This document shows positions 47,185 to 60,017 of a stretch of DNA of 64,000 nt, piece after piece; within the stretch, counting starts at the first letter, position 1; each line of letters begins with the position of its first letter. The DNA is from Oscheius onirici. Taxonomy: Eukaryota; Nematoda; Chromadorea; Rhabditida; Rhabditidae. The notes under the pieces are model-generated. The model ran no database searches. It was not told the origin of the DNA and was given only the letters and a program-made list of their open reading frames with translations. Location of the stretch: positions 8,060,001 through 8,124,000 of the forward strand of contig OW051472.1 of NCBI GenBank assembly GCA_932521025.1, in the 5' to 3' direction. The translations under genes were made by a program, and so were the position numbers.

Positions 47185-47877
47185 ATGTCGAGAAAAGCTT
47201 CGAGGCATATAAAGTTGCAAAAGGAGACGATCGAACTTTTAGAGGCTACGTCAAAACAAGGTTTCTTCTTTTTTGAAACGTTTATAAACAAATTTAGTGG
47301 ACGAAAGGTGTAGGATGCTGGCTCAGTTCGTCGCAAGTTTCCCTGCAAGAACTACTAAAGCTGTCAAACAAGACATCCGTGAAAACTGCGATGAGAATCT
47401 GGTCAGTTATAATTTTGTACCAATGAAATATGTAATTTAGGGGCGAAGTGAAATGTTGCTGATCGACTACATAGAGCAGATTAACAAAAGACCAAAACTG
47501 GAAAAAAGCGAGAAGAATTACGCGAAGGAAGAGAAAAAATCGTTGACGGATGAGCCGAAGTCGATCAAAATGGAAGACGAATCCATGAAAGAAAAGATCA
47601 AGAACAATGCAGTGCCCGTGGAGCCGAACATTCCGGAGATCATCAAACCGAAGAAAATCGGATACCGGAAAGCTCGTCCGGATGAACTTCTCTTCTCAGC
47701 TCGCGGTACTCCTATCTCCATCGAAACGCCAAGAACTCTGATAAAAGTGGGTTTTTAAACTTTTTTTTTATCGACAATGAGATTCAGAATCTGCAATCTA
47801 CTAGCTACAAGGCTGCCTCCAAGAAAGAACTCGACTACGACAATCCTCTAGGAAGTGATATTTCCGAAGTCGACTAA
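47185..47877 (+). CDS. Borealin-like chromosomal passenger protein
   Basis: Candidate subunit of the chromosomal passenger complex. The ATG lies 4 bp after a TTTTTTTCAG acceptor. Exons in phase encode MSRKASRHIKLQKETIELLE, QVDERCRMLAQFVASFPAR, KQDIRENCDENLGRSEMLL, a Lys/Glu-rich linker (KRPKLEKSEKNYAKEEKK), then RKARPDELLFSARGTPISIE and DYDNPLGSDISEVD. The short basic N-terminus, the helical segment with a run of spaced acidic residues, and the late E-L-L-F-S-x-x-G-T/S-P block resemble borealin/CDCA8. Similarity is modest and I infer the family from layout. An unrelated coiled-coil protein is possible. Confidence 0.45.
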
Positions 47878-48007
47878 AAATTCAATGAACTCGGTGATTG
47901 TACTTATTTCTTCGCTGTCATTATAAATATTTTTGTAATCAATCTAATTGTGAACCAAAATACAGATGTATACGTAACAAACTTTATTGTAACAAACACA
48001 ACAACGT

Positions 48008-48682
48008 TTAGATAATTCCGACTTTGTTCGCCACGTCCAAAGCATCGTAGTCTGATGTAAGACGGACGAAAGCCTTCTTCTGGAGTTGGGGAGTGATCAG
48101 GGTGTTGATCTGAAAGAGAACTGTTTTTGAACATTAGGACCATCCAGAGAACTGAGATGGCTTGTATAGTTCAAAAGTATTCTCTGCGCCTCAATTCATA
48201 CCACTCCGAACAGAGCAGTGCTTACGAAGGCGAAAAATGAACACATAGTGTAGCTTTTACTGGCAGTAGAAGTTGGAAGAAAAAGTTACAAACCTTTTGG
48301 ACGTCGAAGTTGTAAAGCTTCTTGACGGCGGCCTTGATCTGGTGCTTGTTGGCCTGGACGTCGACGACGAAGACGAGAGTGTTGTGGTCTTCGATCTTCT
48401 TCATGGCAGATTCCGTGGTCAGGGGGTACTTGACGATGTTGTGGTTGTCCAACTTGTTGCGACCAGGAGCACTCTGACGAGGGAATCTGAATATGTCTTT
48501 TTTGATCTCAATTGAACTAGAACTAACCTGGGAGTACGAGCAGTCTTGAGGGTCTTGGGGCGACGGAAGTGCACCGAGGTGCGGACCTTCTTCTTGTGGA
48601 CGATATTCTGTCCCTTGGCGACCTTCTTCTTGGCGTCGACGGCCTTTGCGACCTTTTTCTTCTCCACAGTCTTGGGAGCCAT
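48008..48682 (-). CDS. RPL23A: Ribosomal protein L23a (uL23)
   Basis: Large-subunit ribosomal protein near the exit tunnel. It starts [20 protein letters not shown] with a Lys/Ala-rich eukaryotic extension, followed by [19 protein letters not shown], the conserved [48 protein letters not shown] and the C-terminal [17 protein letters not shown]. Full length, three introns. Strong codon bias compared with its neighbours, as expected for a highly expressed gene. Confidence 0.97.
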
Positions 48683-48887
48683 ACCCTTAAACTATAAGGT
48701 TATTTCAGACAAAACGAAAAAGATGAGAGAGAGATAAAGAGGGCTGAAGAACCCGATGAAGGCATAGGAATTGACAAAAGTGTGAAAGTTTTAGTGGAAA
48801 GGCACAAGAGATCAAGTGATGACATGATATGCGAAGACGAGAACACGACAGAAGACGATAAGTTAGAACATAAATATGTACAGATAG

Positions 48888-51315
48888 TTACAGATTGGTT
48901 AGACGAGAAGTGGGCGCAAAGGAAGAGGCTGAGGGAACGTCTCGACTGTACTCGACCAACTTGTGGTCCTCAACCTGATCCTCTATTCCATAGTGCTTCT
49001 CGTAGAGTTGATAGGCAAAAGATCCGGTGAGTACAATGAAGAGAATCAACACGACAACGACTACACCAGTAAGCCATTTGAAGACGGTCAGTTCACGACG
49101 GACAGAGACTTCTGATGGCGGGAAGGTGGTAGTCATGTAATTGACGAGCTGAGGAATGTACTCGTTCCAGAAGGCAATGTCCTGGTAGCGGTAGTCTCTC
49201 TCCAGAGTGCCCGGTACTCTCACTCCCAACTCTTTTGTGTAGTTGAAGTTCAGATACCAATGACGACGAGGCTGGTACGCTGACCAGGTTCCATCAGCTA
49301 CGAAATTCGGATCCCTATAAGAAGTGTCTTGATATTCTGGTAGATAGACTCACTGGTAGTAGGCAAATCTCCTCAAAAAGTTGGTGAAAACCTGAGAGGC
49401 ATTTCTATCAGCCTCTGAGAAGTTAAAGCCTTGCATGTGCTGAGGAAGTAGCTTGTTCGGAAGGAAGGCGAATCCGAGTCCCATATAGAGATCACATTCA
49501 CGGCATTGACCTGGAAAGTGTTTTTATGGATGAAAGGAGATGAAAACTAACCCATCCAGTCGGGAATCTCCTTCGTGGCCTTGGACATGTTGTAGTTGTT
49601 CACATACATCCAAACCCTAGATCCAGCAGAGGAATGAAGATGGGCTGAGAGACCAATGGGAGCCGTGTAATAGGCGTCCGTTGCCAGTTGTACGAAACTT
49701 TTCCGAATATTCCATTCGTCGGCACTGTCAGGCCAATAGGTGTATCGGTCGATCATCGCCTCCGCTATAGCCTCCCGATTCATAGAGTAATTGTGCCGGA
49801 AGCTGTACTCGAGAGCGAAACTCCTCATGTACTGCTGGTCGACATTGTTGAAGTCATTAAATTCTCCCAGTTTTCGATTCTCCAAAACGACTTCACTCCC
49901 ATCTTGAGCATTTTGACCGATTAACATCGGAACGGGACTGATGACCGAAGCTATTCCAGTCGGAGCATTGTTCAGAATCCAGAGTGGATTGCCGGGAACG
50001 TACTTTCCGTCGACGGTTGGCATGAACAGATAGCGATTGTATTCGATGGGGATGGTGATCGTTGCTCGGACAATATCATTCGTAGATCGTGTGTTGATGC
50101 AGTCCCAGACGTGGGCAGCCACAGCTTGTGTACAGCCGAGATATCGTCCCAGTTTGAGAGTATTATTGAAGGCGAGAGCTGTCTTTCCGATGGTCGAATG
50201 GTAAGAAACCTCAGCTCCCGACATCACAATAGCCGAGCGGAACAGATCTAAAGAAGGATTGTGAACACAAAAAAGGAGGTTTACTTTTGGAGAAGGGAGT
50301 AAGCATATGGAGTCCAATAGAGACGGCTCCAGCGTCATGTCCCATTACGGTTACAGCTTGATTGTCTCCTCCGAAGTGGGCAATGTGATCGCGAACGAAT
50401 TCTAGAGCCATTTTCTGGTCTTGGAGTCCATAGTTTCCGGAGTTTGAGTCCCCCAGAGACATGAATCCGAAGGATCCGAGCCGGTAATTGACAGTCACTA
50501 CGACCATTCCCCTCGATGCCAGGACATGAGCTGGCCATTCGGAAGCTGATCCTGTCTGGAAGTTGCCTCCGTGGAAGAAGACGATGACAGGATAGATTTG
50601 TCCAGAAGATTTTGATACCTAGAGGAGTTGATTAGAATCTCCGAGAGTTCAACTTACATCGGGAGAGAATATGTTGAGATAAAGACAGTCCTCCTCGACG
50701 AGAAATGGATAGGGGTCATCGATAAAGGGCTGAGGCCGCTTTTCTACGTCTTGAGCACAAGTTGCTCCGTATTGGAAGGCGACGAATGGCTCTGTTCCAG
50801 GGAAGTGAGTCAACTTTTGTGGAGGCTGAAACAGTCCTTTAACTTTTTTCCAAAATGATAGGATTTACCTTGAAGCGACGGTTTGAGACCGGTGGTTCGG
50901 CATAGGGTACTCCGAGAAAAGTGTATACTGTCACATTGTTCTTTGGATACAACGGATTCGGTTCCATTGGCATTCGATCTCTCGGAATCTGCTCCGTTAC
51001 GTCTTGAGTCGGAGTCCATGGTAGGTCGTGTAGAGTCACAGCCTTTCCCAACAATTGACCGACGGGGAGTTTGATGACTACCTCATCGTCTAGAAGCCCC
51101 TACAATCTATTTTAGAACTGTCAAAGAGAAAAACTCACTTGAAATTTGGGTCTTGGCGTCGAAGGTGGACCGAAGGGATTGAAAATATCGATTGGACGAG
51201 TGGGTTCGGGGACATATTGGGCACAGACTGAGCCTATCAGGACAAGCAGCAACATCATTTGGCAGACATGGACAAAATATGTACCTAGTTTAACACGACG
51301 ACGAGTTTTAGACAA
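48888..51315 (-). CDS. Non-catalytic cholinesterase-like adhesion protein
   Basis: Type I membrane protein of the esterase-like adhesion group (neuroligin, gliotactin, neurotactin). It has a signal segment (MMLLLVLIGSVCAQ) and an alpha/beta-hydrolase domain with TFLGVPYAEPPVSNRRF, EEDCLYLNIFSPD, VIVFFHGGNFQTGSASEW, NYRLGSFGFMSLGDSNSGNY and GLQDQKMALEFVRDHIAHFG. The nucleophile motif reads GHDAGA instead of GESAGA, so the catalytic Ser is replaced by Asp and the protein should not be an esterase. Then come ANSYHV-free loops, RVWMYVNNYNMS, a stalk, one membrane helix (VFKWLTGVVVVVLILFIVLT) and a cytoplasmic tail of about 35 residues ending SRLTNL. Gliotactin-like is my best guess; neuroligin remains possible. 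Confidence 0.8.
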
Positions 51316-51660
51316 TTACTAGAACAGAAAATTGGAAAGTTTCAGCCAAAAAGGGTTTAGGATAGTTAAAAATTGGAGAAAGGATATTCCCTCGATACGG
51401 TAAGAGTCGGTCGGAAAGCGTTAGTAGCGTGAACGCCAGGTCAATCGCGGCGGGACCAAGGGGATAGAGTCAGACAAGGGTCAGAGACGCAGACTCCACC
51501 ACTTTTTGTTTGAAAAAGCGCCAAATGGACAGATATGAATTGAGAGACAGTTTATTGAACAAATGATCGGGATCAGCACCAAGTACTCGTAACAGAAAGA
51601 GAGATGGGGGAGAATGAATACTGTCATGAACTGATATGAGAAGGAAGATACTTTTGAAGG
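51316..51660. other. No gene seen
   Basis: 345 bp between two minus-strand genes; presumed promoter of the adhesion gene and 3' region of the innexin gene. Confidence 0.4.
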
Positions 51661-53216
51661 TTAGACGTCGGTAGGACTGTTACGAGAGGACGAAGAGCCA
51701 GCCTGAAGAGCCTTGTCTGTGATGCGGAGTGTTCCCTGTTCCATGTAGTGCATTGGAGCAGTGGCATCCGGTTGGTAGAAACTGGAAAACGGGTTTGATG
51801 GGAGCAGAACAAAGTCTTACTCGTACGTTGGCGGCTTGCAGAATTTGCCCGGGAGGAGAGAATGTTTCTCCGAAGTGTTCGAAGAGTCGTCCGAATAGCT
51901 CTGAACAGTCCTCTATCAATGGAAAAGAAAGACAAAACTGACGTCGCTGGTTCTGTATTTGGCCAGAAGAGCAGTAGCCAAGTCGAATGTGGTACGACTT
52001 CCGACACATTCGGAAACGAATTGGAGAAGGAGAACACCGTCCGGATGGAGACATTCACTCACGAAGCGTTCGACTTCGGCACGAGGAGTACCAGACTGGA
52101 ATTTGGATTACTATAACAATATATGAGTATTACCTTGTAGTAGGTGACTTTGTAGAGGACGGAGCGGGTTCGGAGAGGAGGAATCATCATGAGACAGAGG
52201 TACCAGAGGAAGTTGGCCACATTCAGGATGGCGAGGAAGACGAACCAGAAGTAGAGGACAAAGTAGAGCTTGGAATTGATGAGATTCATCATGATAACGC
52301 ACTGAACTGTATGATTTTGGATCTAAATTTGTGATTAAATAAAACAATGGAAAATCCAAACGTTGCCCAAACGACGAATCTGGAAGTCGCACATGATGAC
52401 TGTCGGGAAGACGGTCGACTCTTTGGCTTGAACGCCGTTGAGCAAGTCCCAGGCTGTCTGGTATCCCCAATGAAGATAGCTCTCTCCAAGAAAATGATTC
52501 AGAATGACGACTTGGCAGTAAATGTTCAGGACATAAAAGGCCTTAGTGAGGAGGTAGAGAATCATGGCGTTCTTTCCACTTCGAGGAGTAGCCCTCAGAC
52601 TGGAACGACGGTCAGCTGTTCCGAAGGTCGAGACAGTTTCCATGAAGAAATCAGCAAGTTTCTTGATTTCGTCCTCTCTCTTCTCGCCCGACAGCTTGTT
52701 CACTTTCTCCGTCTCTTTCAGGAATCCTCTCGGATTGATGGCCGTCTTCTTGTGCATAATGTTCCAGAAATAGTTCGGTAGGAAGAAACAGACGGACTGG
52801 AATTATAAATTTAGTCAGTGAGAAAAAGAAAGTCACCTGGAGAGCCAACATGATTGGAACCCATCGGTAGTAGGAGACATGGTCGTCTCTTTCGCTGGTA
52901 CCAATCTTTGGAATGTCGTCTTCGAAAGGTACATGATAACTGTTGGCAATGAAGCAGTAGTCCTGAAAAGTATTTTTATTAGCTTAGAACTAGTAGAAAA
53001 TCCCACCTCAGCATATTTTTCCCATCCTCCTTTGAACTCGCTCGGAACCCAGCATTGGATTGGACTTCCAAAGTACTGTTTGGCCGATATGGCAATGGCA
53101 AAGAATCCCAGGACATATGAGGTCACGTAGTAATTTAGATGGTCGACAAAGTCGGCAACGACCTGCTTCTTGACAGTCTTCTCAACAAATCTGTTGAGAA
53201 ATGGTATTCCTAACAT
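51661..53216 (-). CDS. Innexin gap-junction protein
   Basis: Invertebrate gap-junction channel subunit. It starts MLGIPFLNRFVEKTVKKQVV. TM1 lies in YYVTSYVLGFFAIAISAKQY, followed by the first extracellular loop with Cys (GSPIQCWVPSEF) and DYCFIANSYHVP. The family signature reads YYRWVPIMLALQ here (YYQW in most innexins). TM2 is in SVCFFLPNYFWNIMHK. The cytoplasmic loop is basic. TM3 is in FYVLNIYCQVVILNHFLG, then a second loop with Cys (TVIMCDFQIRR). TM4 is in LYFVLYFWFVFLAILNVANF. The tail includes LLLQFVSECVGSRTTFDLAT and ends NSPTDV. The paralogue is not identified. Confidence 0.92.
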
Positions 53217-53969
53217 CGGATTCTGAAATCTGGTGTTAGACTTGTAGAAGGGGAAAAAGAGTAAAGCAGAGACCCGTCGCGCATCCCTGCCAAAGCTGGC
53301 CGTGACCTGTGTACCATGGCAAATATGCTCAAGAACAATGTAACCAGAGAAGGGAGTGGAGATAAAGAAAGAGGTAATTCAGAAGAAAAGGGAGATAAAT
53401 GGACCTAAAGGTGGCGTCCCAGGTGAGGGTAAGGGTCAACCCCGCCCATCCAGGACGGTCAGGAATGAATCAAAAGGTCATCCGAACGTATGTCGTCTGC
53501 TCGGAAGCAAAGCGCATTCATCCCGCTTTCTATTTTTTTGACCAGTAAAATATTGAAAAGCAACAAAAAGTCTATTGGACTGATCATTCTCTGGCACCCT
53601 GGGTAATCCATAAGAGCCGACGCAACACCTCTTATTATCCCGACAGGGTGGGTCACTGGGTCGAGATCGAGAGCACAACTAATGGAAGAGACTGGGATCG
53701 TGGGAGAGAGGGTCCCAAGGTCTAATACAAAAGAGACAACAGATGGCCAAATTGCGTAAGAGAAGAGTACAAAAGACTGTCCGCAGAATGACTAATCTCT
53801 GTCCAGACCTGTCAACCAAACTGTATCAAAAGTGCTTCTTCTCACCCTATGTTTGTTCGTCGCTATTTGCTCCCGAGCTATCAGAGTCGGTATCAGGCCA
53901 CGATTTCGCGAGAGTATTTATTTCATACAAAGTATATTTACAATTATGTACAATCTCACAGTCGAGAAT
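53217..53969. other. No gene seen
   Basis: 753 bp between the innexin start and the 3' end of the small heat-shock gene. Short open frames on both strands carry no recognisable domain. Confidence 0.4.
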
Positions 53970-54496
53970 TTAAGGACTGTGCTCGATGGCAATCTGGCGA
54001 GCAGTCGGCTCGCCAGTCTTTGGAGCGTCGATGCAAAGATGTCCCTCTTTGTTGATCGAAGACTTCAGCTCTTGGAGGTTGCAATCTTCGGGAAGAGCCC
54101 ACTTTCGGACAAACGATCTAAACTTGAGTTTATTAATAATAGAAAAAGAAAAACCTCTTGAGATACTGGTCATCGTCATGGATTTCATGGGCTCCTTCAA
54201 TAGTGAGAACGTGACCTTCAACGGAGACTTTAAGCTCCTCCGGCTGGAAATGGTTCTGATCAGAAGAATATAGAAAGTGATACCTTGAAGTGAGAGACGT
54301 CCAGATCGACTCCAAAGTGGCGGTTGTCGTTAACGACCTAAATATCAGTGTGATCAAGTCAAAAGAGTGAAACTACCTGGGTGTTGCTCTGGCTGAGACG
54401 ACGAGTGGGATTGATAGTACGTTCCCAGCGATTGATGTCATGGAACATGTCGTCGAGATGAGTACGGAAGACGGGAGAGAACGGAGTAAGAGACAT
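53970..54496 (-). CDS. Small heat-shock protein (alpha-crystallin domain)
   Basis: ATP-independent chaperone. Three exons. It starts MSLTPFSPVFRTHLDDMFHD at 54496 with a short N-terminal arm. The alpha-crystallin domain runs VVNDNRHFGVDLDVSHFKPE, ELKVSVEGHVLTIEGAHEIH, YLKRSFVRKWALPEDCNL and INKEGHLCIDAPKTG. The tail (EPTARQIAIEHSP) has an I-x-I-like element (IAI). Length (about 150 residues) is typical of nematode HSP-16/HSP-12-type or SIP-1-type proteins. The upstream sequence carries a heat-shock promoter (54783-54874). Confidence 0.95.
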
Positions 54497-54782
54497 AGCT
54501 TCTTTCACAACTGAATGTTTTGGAATGGCAGCGCGTGTGCAGGAGCAAGAGAGATAAACAGGGCGTTCCTCTCTGGTCAACAACGAGTAAAAATAGTAAA
54601 AACACGAGATCGGAGGGAACACGCACGGCTTGTTTTCAATCCCCTCTCTAAACGAGAAAGCGGCAGATTAGCTCAAGATTCTTTTCCAATGAATAAAATT
54701 TTGAGAGTAGTTCGGCAAAAGAGAGAGAGGTTGCAAAAATGTTTGCAGAGACAAAACAAAGCATGTTTTCGTCTTCTTCCTG

Positions 54783-54874
54783 TTTATATAGCTCTCTCTC
54801 TCTCTCTCTCTCTTTCGAAATCTGTTGTCCGCCATGGTCAACGTCTTGTTTACGCTTGGACCTTCTGGAACTCT
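54783..54874 (-). promoter_or_regulatory. Heat-shock promoter: HSE, GAGA tract, TATA box
   Basis: Reading the minus strand towards the small heat-shock gene: a four-unit heat-shock element aGAGagTTCcaGAAggTCCa (about 54855-54876; the two inner units match nGAA/nTTC exactly, the outer ones with one mismatch each), then a (GA)n tract at 54792-54814, then TATATAAA at 54790-54783. The order and spacing resemble classical hsp promoters. The implied start would leave about 260 bp of 5' untranslated sequence or a leader intron before the ATG at 54496. Confidence 0.65.
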
Positions 54875-54897
54875 CTACGTCCTCTTTCATATAAGAA

Positions 54898-54903
54898 TTT
54901 ATT
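54898..54903 (-). terminator. Polyadenylation signal of the gene at 54912
   Basis: AATAAA on the minus strand, 9 bp after the TGA of the open frame ending at 54912. It supports that frame as a real 3' end. Confidence 0.5.
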
Positions 54904-54911
54904 GACCAAAT

Positions 54912-55193
54912 TCACGAAATGTCTCTTAATATTCCAAATTTTGACAACTTTTTCGACGAGATTATACGCGATACGCGTTCAATGGAAGAACATCTTGCTC
55001 CCAGATACTGAAGTCGCAATAGTCCACGGGTTTCTGGTAATACCGTGTGTAATGTGAGATTGCTATAAAAATGGTGTGCAGACTTCAAATTGTACACAAT
55101 GCCAAGAAGTTCAAACAGGCCGTCATTAATTGGATCAAAAGCCACCGAAACGGCATTTCCAGAATGGTAGAAATTCTCTTTTAAGAAGAACAT
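54912..55193 (-). CDS. Hypothetical protein
   Basis: 93-codon frame starting MFFLKENFYHSGNAVSVAFD after an ACAAA context, continuing FELLGIVYNLKSAHHFY and ending SKKLSKFGILRDIS, with an AATAAA signal just past the stop. A spliced form (GTGTAC donor) is possible. No recognised domain. It sits head-to-tail before the heat-shock gene, whose control region begins directly after its polyadenylation signal. Confidence 0.4.
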   Translation of the reverse strand: MFFLKENFYHSGNAVSVAFDPINDGLFELLGIVYNLKSAHHFYSNLTLHTVLPETRGLLRLQYLGARCSSIERVSRIISSKKLSKFGILRDIS

Positions 55194-55290
55194 TTTGTAA
55201 ATTTAACAGATCGTTCGAAAGAAAAGAATTCGGTCAACAAGACTCAGCTTGTACACATTTATATGGTGCTTCTAACAACAATCGAAATAT

Positions 55291-56545
<1,255 letters not shown>

Positions 56546-57005
56546 ATCTTCCTGGAATGGGTAATTCTACTGGCATAATAAGGAATTGTTTACGAGAGAA
56601 GAGATGGACTTGTTTTGACGCCTGTCTGGGGAGCGATGCTCCCACGCTCACGTGAAGGTCTTAACTGTTACAACTTACCATTGTCTTATCGAATTCCATC
56701 GCTTTCTTTCATTAATTGTGTTTATTGACCTCTTATTTTAAAAAAAGTATAATTAGTGTCATAAAAGTAAAAGTTTGCTTTGGTTTCAGAAAAGTAATCA
56801 GGAAGTTTCCGATAGCACCAGAGTGTCAAACGAGTGTTACAGATAAGAGAGGGGGTGGCGTGAGAGGAGGACTGTCCGTTTCGTGTCACGAGATAAACAA
56901 ATCAGGGAATAAATATATTTATTTTTTTTCGGGAGGAGTACTCGTTCAATCCGACACCAAGAGACTAGAAAGGCGGAGAATGTTTTTTTTTCGAAGAGGA
57001 ATGCT
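56546..57005. other. No gene seen
   Basis: 460 bp between PCYT2 and the next minus-strand gene. Presumed PCYT2 promoter. No coding signal. Confidence 0.4.
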
Positions 57006-58992
57006 TCAAGTGCTCACATCATCTTTCATCTGAGTACCTTCTTTCTGCGGAAAGACGTCTCTGACAAAGGCTGGAAGGCCAAATCGTCTGGACGGAGGAG
57101 CCTGGAAGGTTCGTCTCTTTGATCTCGAAAGAACAAACCTTTTTACAGACAATGTAGATGACGGAAGCTGTCAAAAGAAATAGACAGATCACGATAGAAA
57201 TGGTTAGAATGATGAAGCAGACTCGGACGGAGATGAGCATATCGCCAGCTGACTGAAAGTCTCTCCCTCTCTCCAAATATCCTACAAATTTAAGCATACC
57301 CTGGCAGCGTACTGGATGTCTTCCATTCCACATGCCTTGAAGCAGGTATTTCCGAAGAGCCCACTCATTCCGCCTGATCCTCCGCTACTTTGGTTTCCTT
57401 CGGCGTCTGAAAACTAATAATGAACTTTTTCGTATGAAGATTTGAAAGGCCCGGGAATGTATGGCCAGCCCGTCGCCTGACAACGGGAGTCCATTCTGTC
57501 CACTTCTTTCGAAGATCTTCTATTTGATGAAAGAAAAAAAGCAAAACAAATGGGAACAAGAGAACATTTCTTTCAGTTTTGCCTGAAGCTCTTGTTTTGG
57601 TGGGGATCTAACATGAGAGTCACGCAAAAAGAGACGTATTCTTTTACACAAAGAGCTCGCGCAGTCGAGAAAGACTCGTGAAAAGACAATCATTGGCGAT
57701 GATTCCCTAGTCAAATAATGATTGATTCATCAGAAAAAGAGTCACGTGGTTGGATTAACCTCGTATTGAGGACAGAGACTGGAAAAGTCATCCAGTCCGA
57801 GTGGACAAGCGCTGTAATTGAGTGACCGGTTGGCTGGAAGAGAGGGGGATAGTCAGAGGGTTACAGACCCACTAGTTGATTATCAACAAACAATTCTATT
57901 AATCGCTTATTCCTGATTGTTTGTCAGTTCTAATCCAATACAAACCTCTGAATGGTGTGCCAAGTAACGAGAGAAGGTTCATGGAATAGGGAGAGAGATC
58001 ACGGCTGAGCTAACAGAGCGAAAGGGCGGCCTCTCTGACTGACTCTCGAGTCAAGCCGGTTCGGGTTACCCCGCCGAATAAGGAGAAAGAAACTGACCAT
58101 TCACTGGACCTCCACTTCCCATTATCGACGAAATTCCGGATATTGTTCGGGAGACGTCGCTGCAAAATTTTTAATGAACTGAAAACATTTTTTCTACCTG
58201 AACAATTGAGGAAGATCTACTTGTCGTTCGCCCATGCGACTGCTGAAATCTCAGTGTTTTCAATTGAAAGAGAGAATGAAAGTAAAAAGAAGAATAACCT
58301 ACGGCATGTCTCTCAAAGAGTATAATAGTGGTCAGGATAAGTGTTCCCCAATGTCCAGTCGGAGTGTCCCTTCCGGCGGAAGCAGTCAGAGCTCCCGTTC
58401 GGACTCGGTTTTTTTGATACGAGGGGTGAGAGGAGGTGCTAATCTTCCTTCGTGTGTGTCTGTTTTTGAGGACTTCTCTCAAACCAAAAAGCGCCGACTC
58501 TATCGCTTTAGCCAACAGACTGACCGTCGTTGCGGAGCCTCCTGTCAACAGAAGCCGACCGACTGGACAATCGACGCGGGAAGTACGGTTCTAACGGATT
58601 AGAGCACTAGGAATGCACATGTCTTTGGGGAGAGCTTGCTCTTGGTCGTCTTACCCGTTCAACGGCCATTAATGAGCCACTTTAAGGCGATCTTTTTAGT
58701 TAAAAAAACTTGTTTTAACGCTCCGATGTCCTACAAAGGTGTAGTTTTTAACTTCCTCTACAACTTGGTAGAGCATAAATTCGAATTTTCATAAAAAAAA
58801 GTAGGCAGCGAGATTGTGTGGTTTAAAGCACCAGGTTTTGGAACGAATGGAATACGCATGGAGAGCCGAGAATTATGTTACCAAAAACGAAGAAAAAAGA
58901 ATACTCAAGTAATGATACTGGTGGTAGTGTGAAAAAGGGGCCAAGACGGCCTTGGCGATGGCCATTGTGGTCAAGTAGGTTATGAACCGCAT
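57006..58992 (-). CDS. Small type I membrane protein, unknown
   Basis: Model of about 180 residues built from exons whose phases agree. A 74-bp exon (58992-58919) encodes MRFITYLTTMAIAKAVLAP, a signal peptide. It joins an exon from 58242 (SRMGERQVDLPQLF), then SDVSRTISGISSIMGSGGPV, ANRSLNYSACPLGLDDFSSL ending CPQYE, then FSDAEGNQSSGGSGGMSGLF with NTCFKACGMEDIQ. The membrane helix is ISVRVCFIILTISIVICLFL. The cytoplasmic tail, after KK, is PPSRRFGLPAFVRDVFPQK, ending DDVST at 57006. The extracellular part has four cysteines in a small domain. No family recognised. The first exon's link over a 676-bp intron is inference; otherwise translation could start at 58235. Confidence 0.55.
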
Positions 58993-60017
58993 ATTAATCG
59001 GGCCGATCTTTCGAACACGAGACTCTCTGTTCCCGAAGAAAAAGTCTAAACACCTGTGGAGGAATCAGGCTGTCTTTTGTCAGTGAGCCGCACGCGAAAG
59101 CAACTGTCACGTTCAGGAGGCCGTTTCTTTGTTCTGGGCGAGAAAAGATACGGTCAGAAAGAGAAAAATGGAATGAAGTGTTTGGTCCGAGAGGATGGAC
59201 CCTCTTTACGTGCTACATGATCTCGGAAAGAAAAAGTTGGAACTGGAAAAAGTCAAACATGGCGCGTCTGCCAGTTTCCAAGAGGAAATGCGTTCGACAA
59301 ACAGAGCTTTGCATATTCTTCTGCTCTTTCTGAATAGAGTAGAAGAGACTGACGGAATTCAGGTTTTTCGAAGGAAGCTTTAACTCAACCGCTCTATTTG
59401 CAATCTGTTGTAGGAAGAATTTGAAAAGATCTAACACATCAGAGATTGTCTTTGGATCGGCAAAGAAAAGTAGTACCAATGCTTTTTTGCTTTACCTTGG
59501 TCGTCCGAAGCTGCTGTTTTTGCGTCTCATATTTCTCATTTCCAACTAGACTGCATTCTCTATAGGTGAGTTAGGGTAGATTCCGAAGGGTACTTTTTTA
59601 GGCCTGGCACTTTTTCGACAAGCTATGCGCATAGGATTGGTGAGGTAAAGAAAATATCCATTTTTACAGAGCTAAAAATCTAGGAGCTTCGTTATGGTTA
59701 TGCCTGTTTCTTCGATACCAAACAATTCTTATTCAAGTCTTTCTACTCGAAAAGTCGGAAAAGGTGTGAAAAGATGAATAAAGATATTAGAAGGATGGGA
59801 AGTGAGGGTCAATCGTGTGGTCAGAAGGATGTTTGCGTAAAGCTGCCGCTCGGGGTCCGCCCAACGGGAAAGGAGAAGTACCCGACAATGAACATCAAAA
59901 GAAACTGTTGATTGTGTCGTATTAAATGTTTCCTGTCGACGGTTATCTTTTTTTGAAAAAAGAAGATTAAGAACAACAGGTAAAGACGAGTTGGGATACC
60001 AGATTCTACAGTCAGTG
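58993..60017. other. Spacer, no confident gene
   Basis: About 1 kb between divergent genes. Open frames on both strands (59195-59383 plus; 59213-59479 and 59729-60082 minus) lack splice context and recognisable domains. Confidence 0.4.

Noticed and set aside
54515..55057. 180-codon plus-strand open frame
   Set aside because: It runs antisense over the start of the heat-shock gene, its promoter (including a Ser/Leu run from the CT tract) and another minus-strand frame. No domain.
58171..58548. 125-codon minus-strand frame starting near 58548
   Set aside because: It overlaps the exon at 58242 in a frame that does not lead to the membrane helix. Best explained as intron sequence of the type I membrane protein gene.
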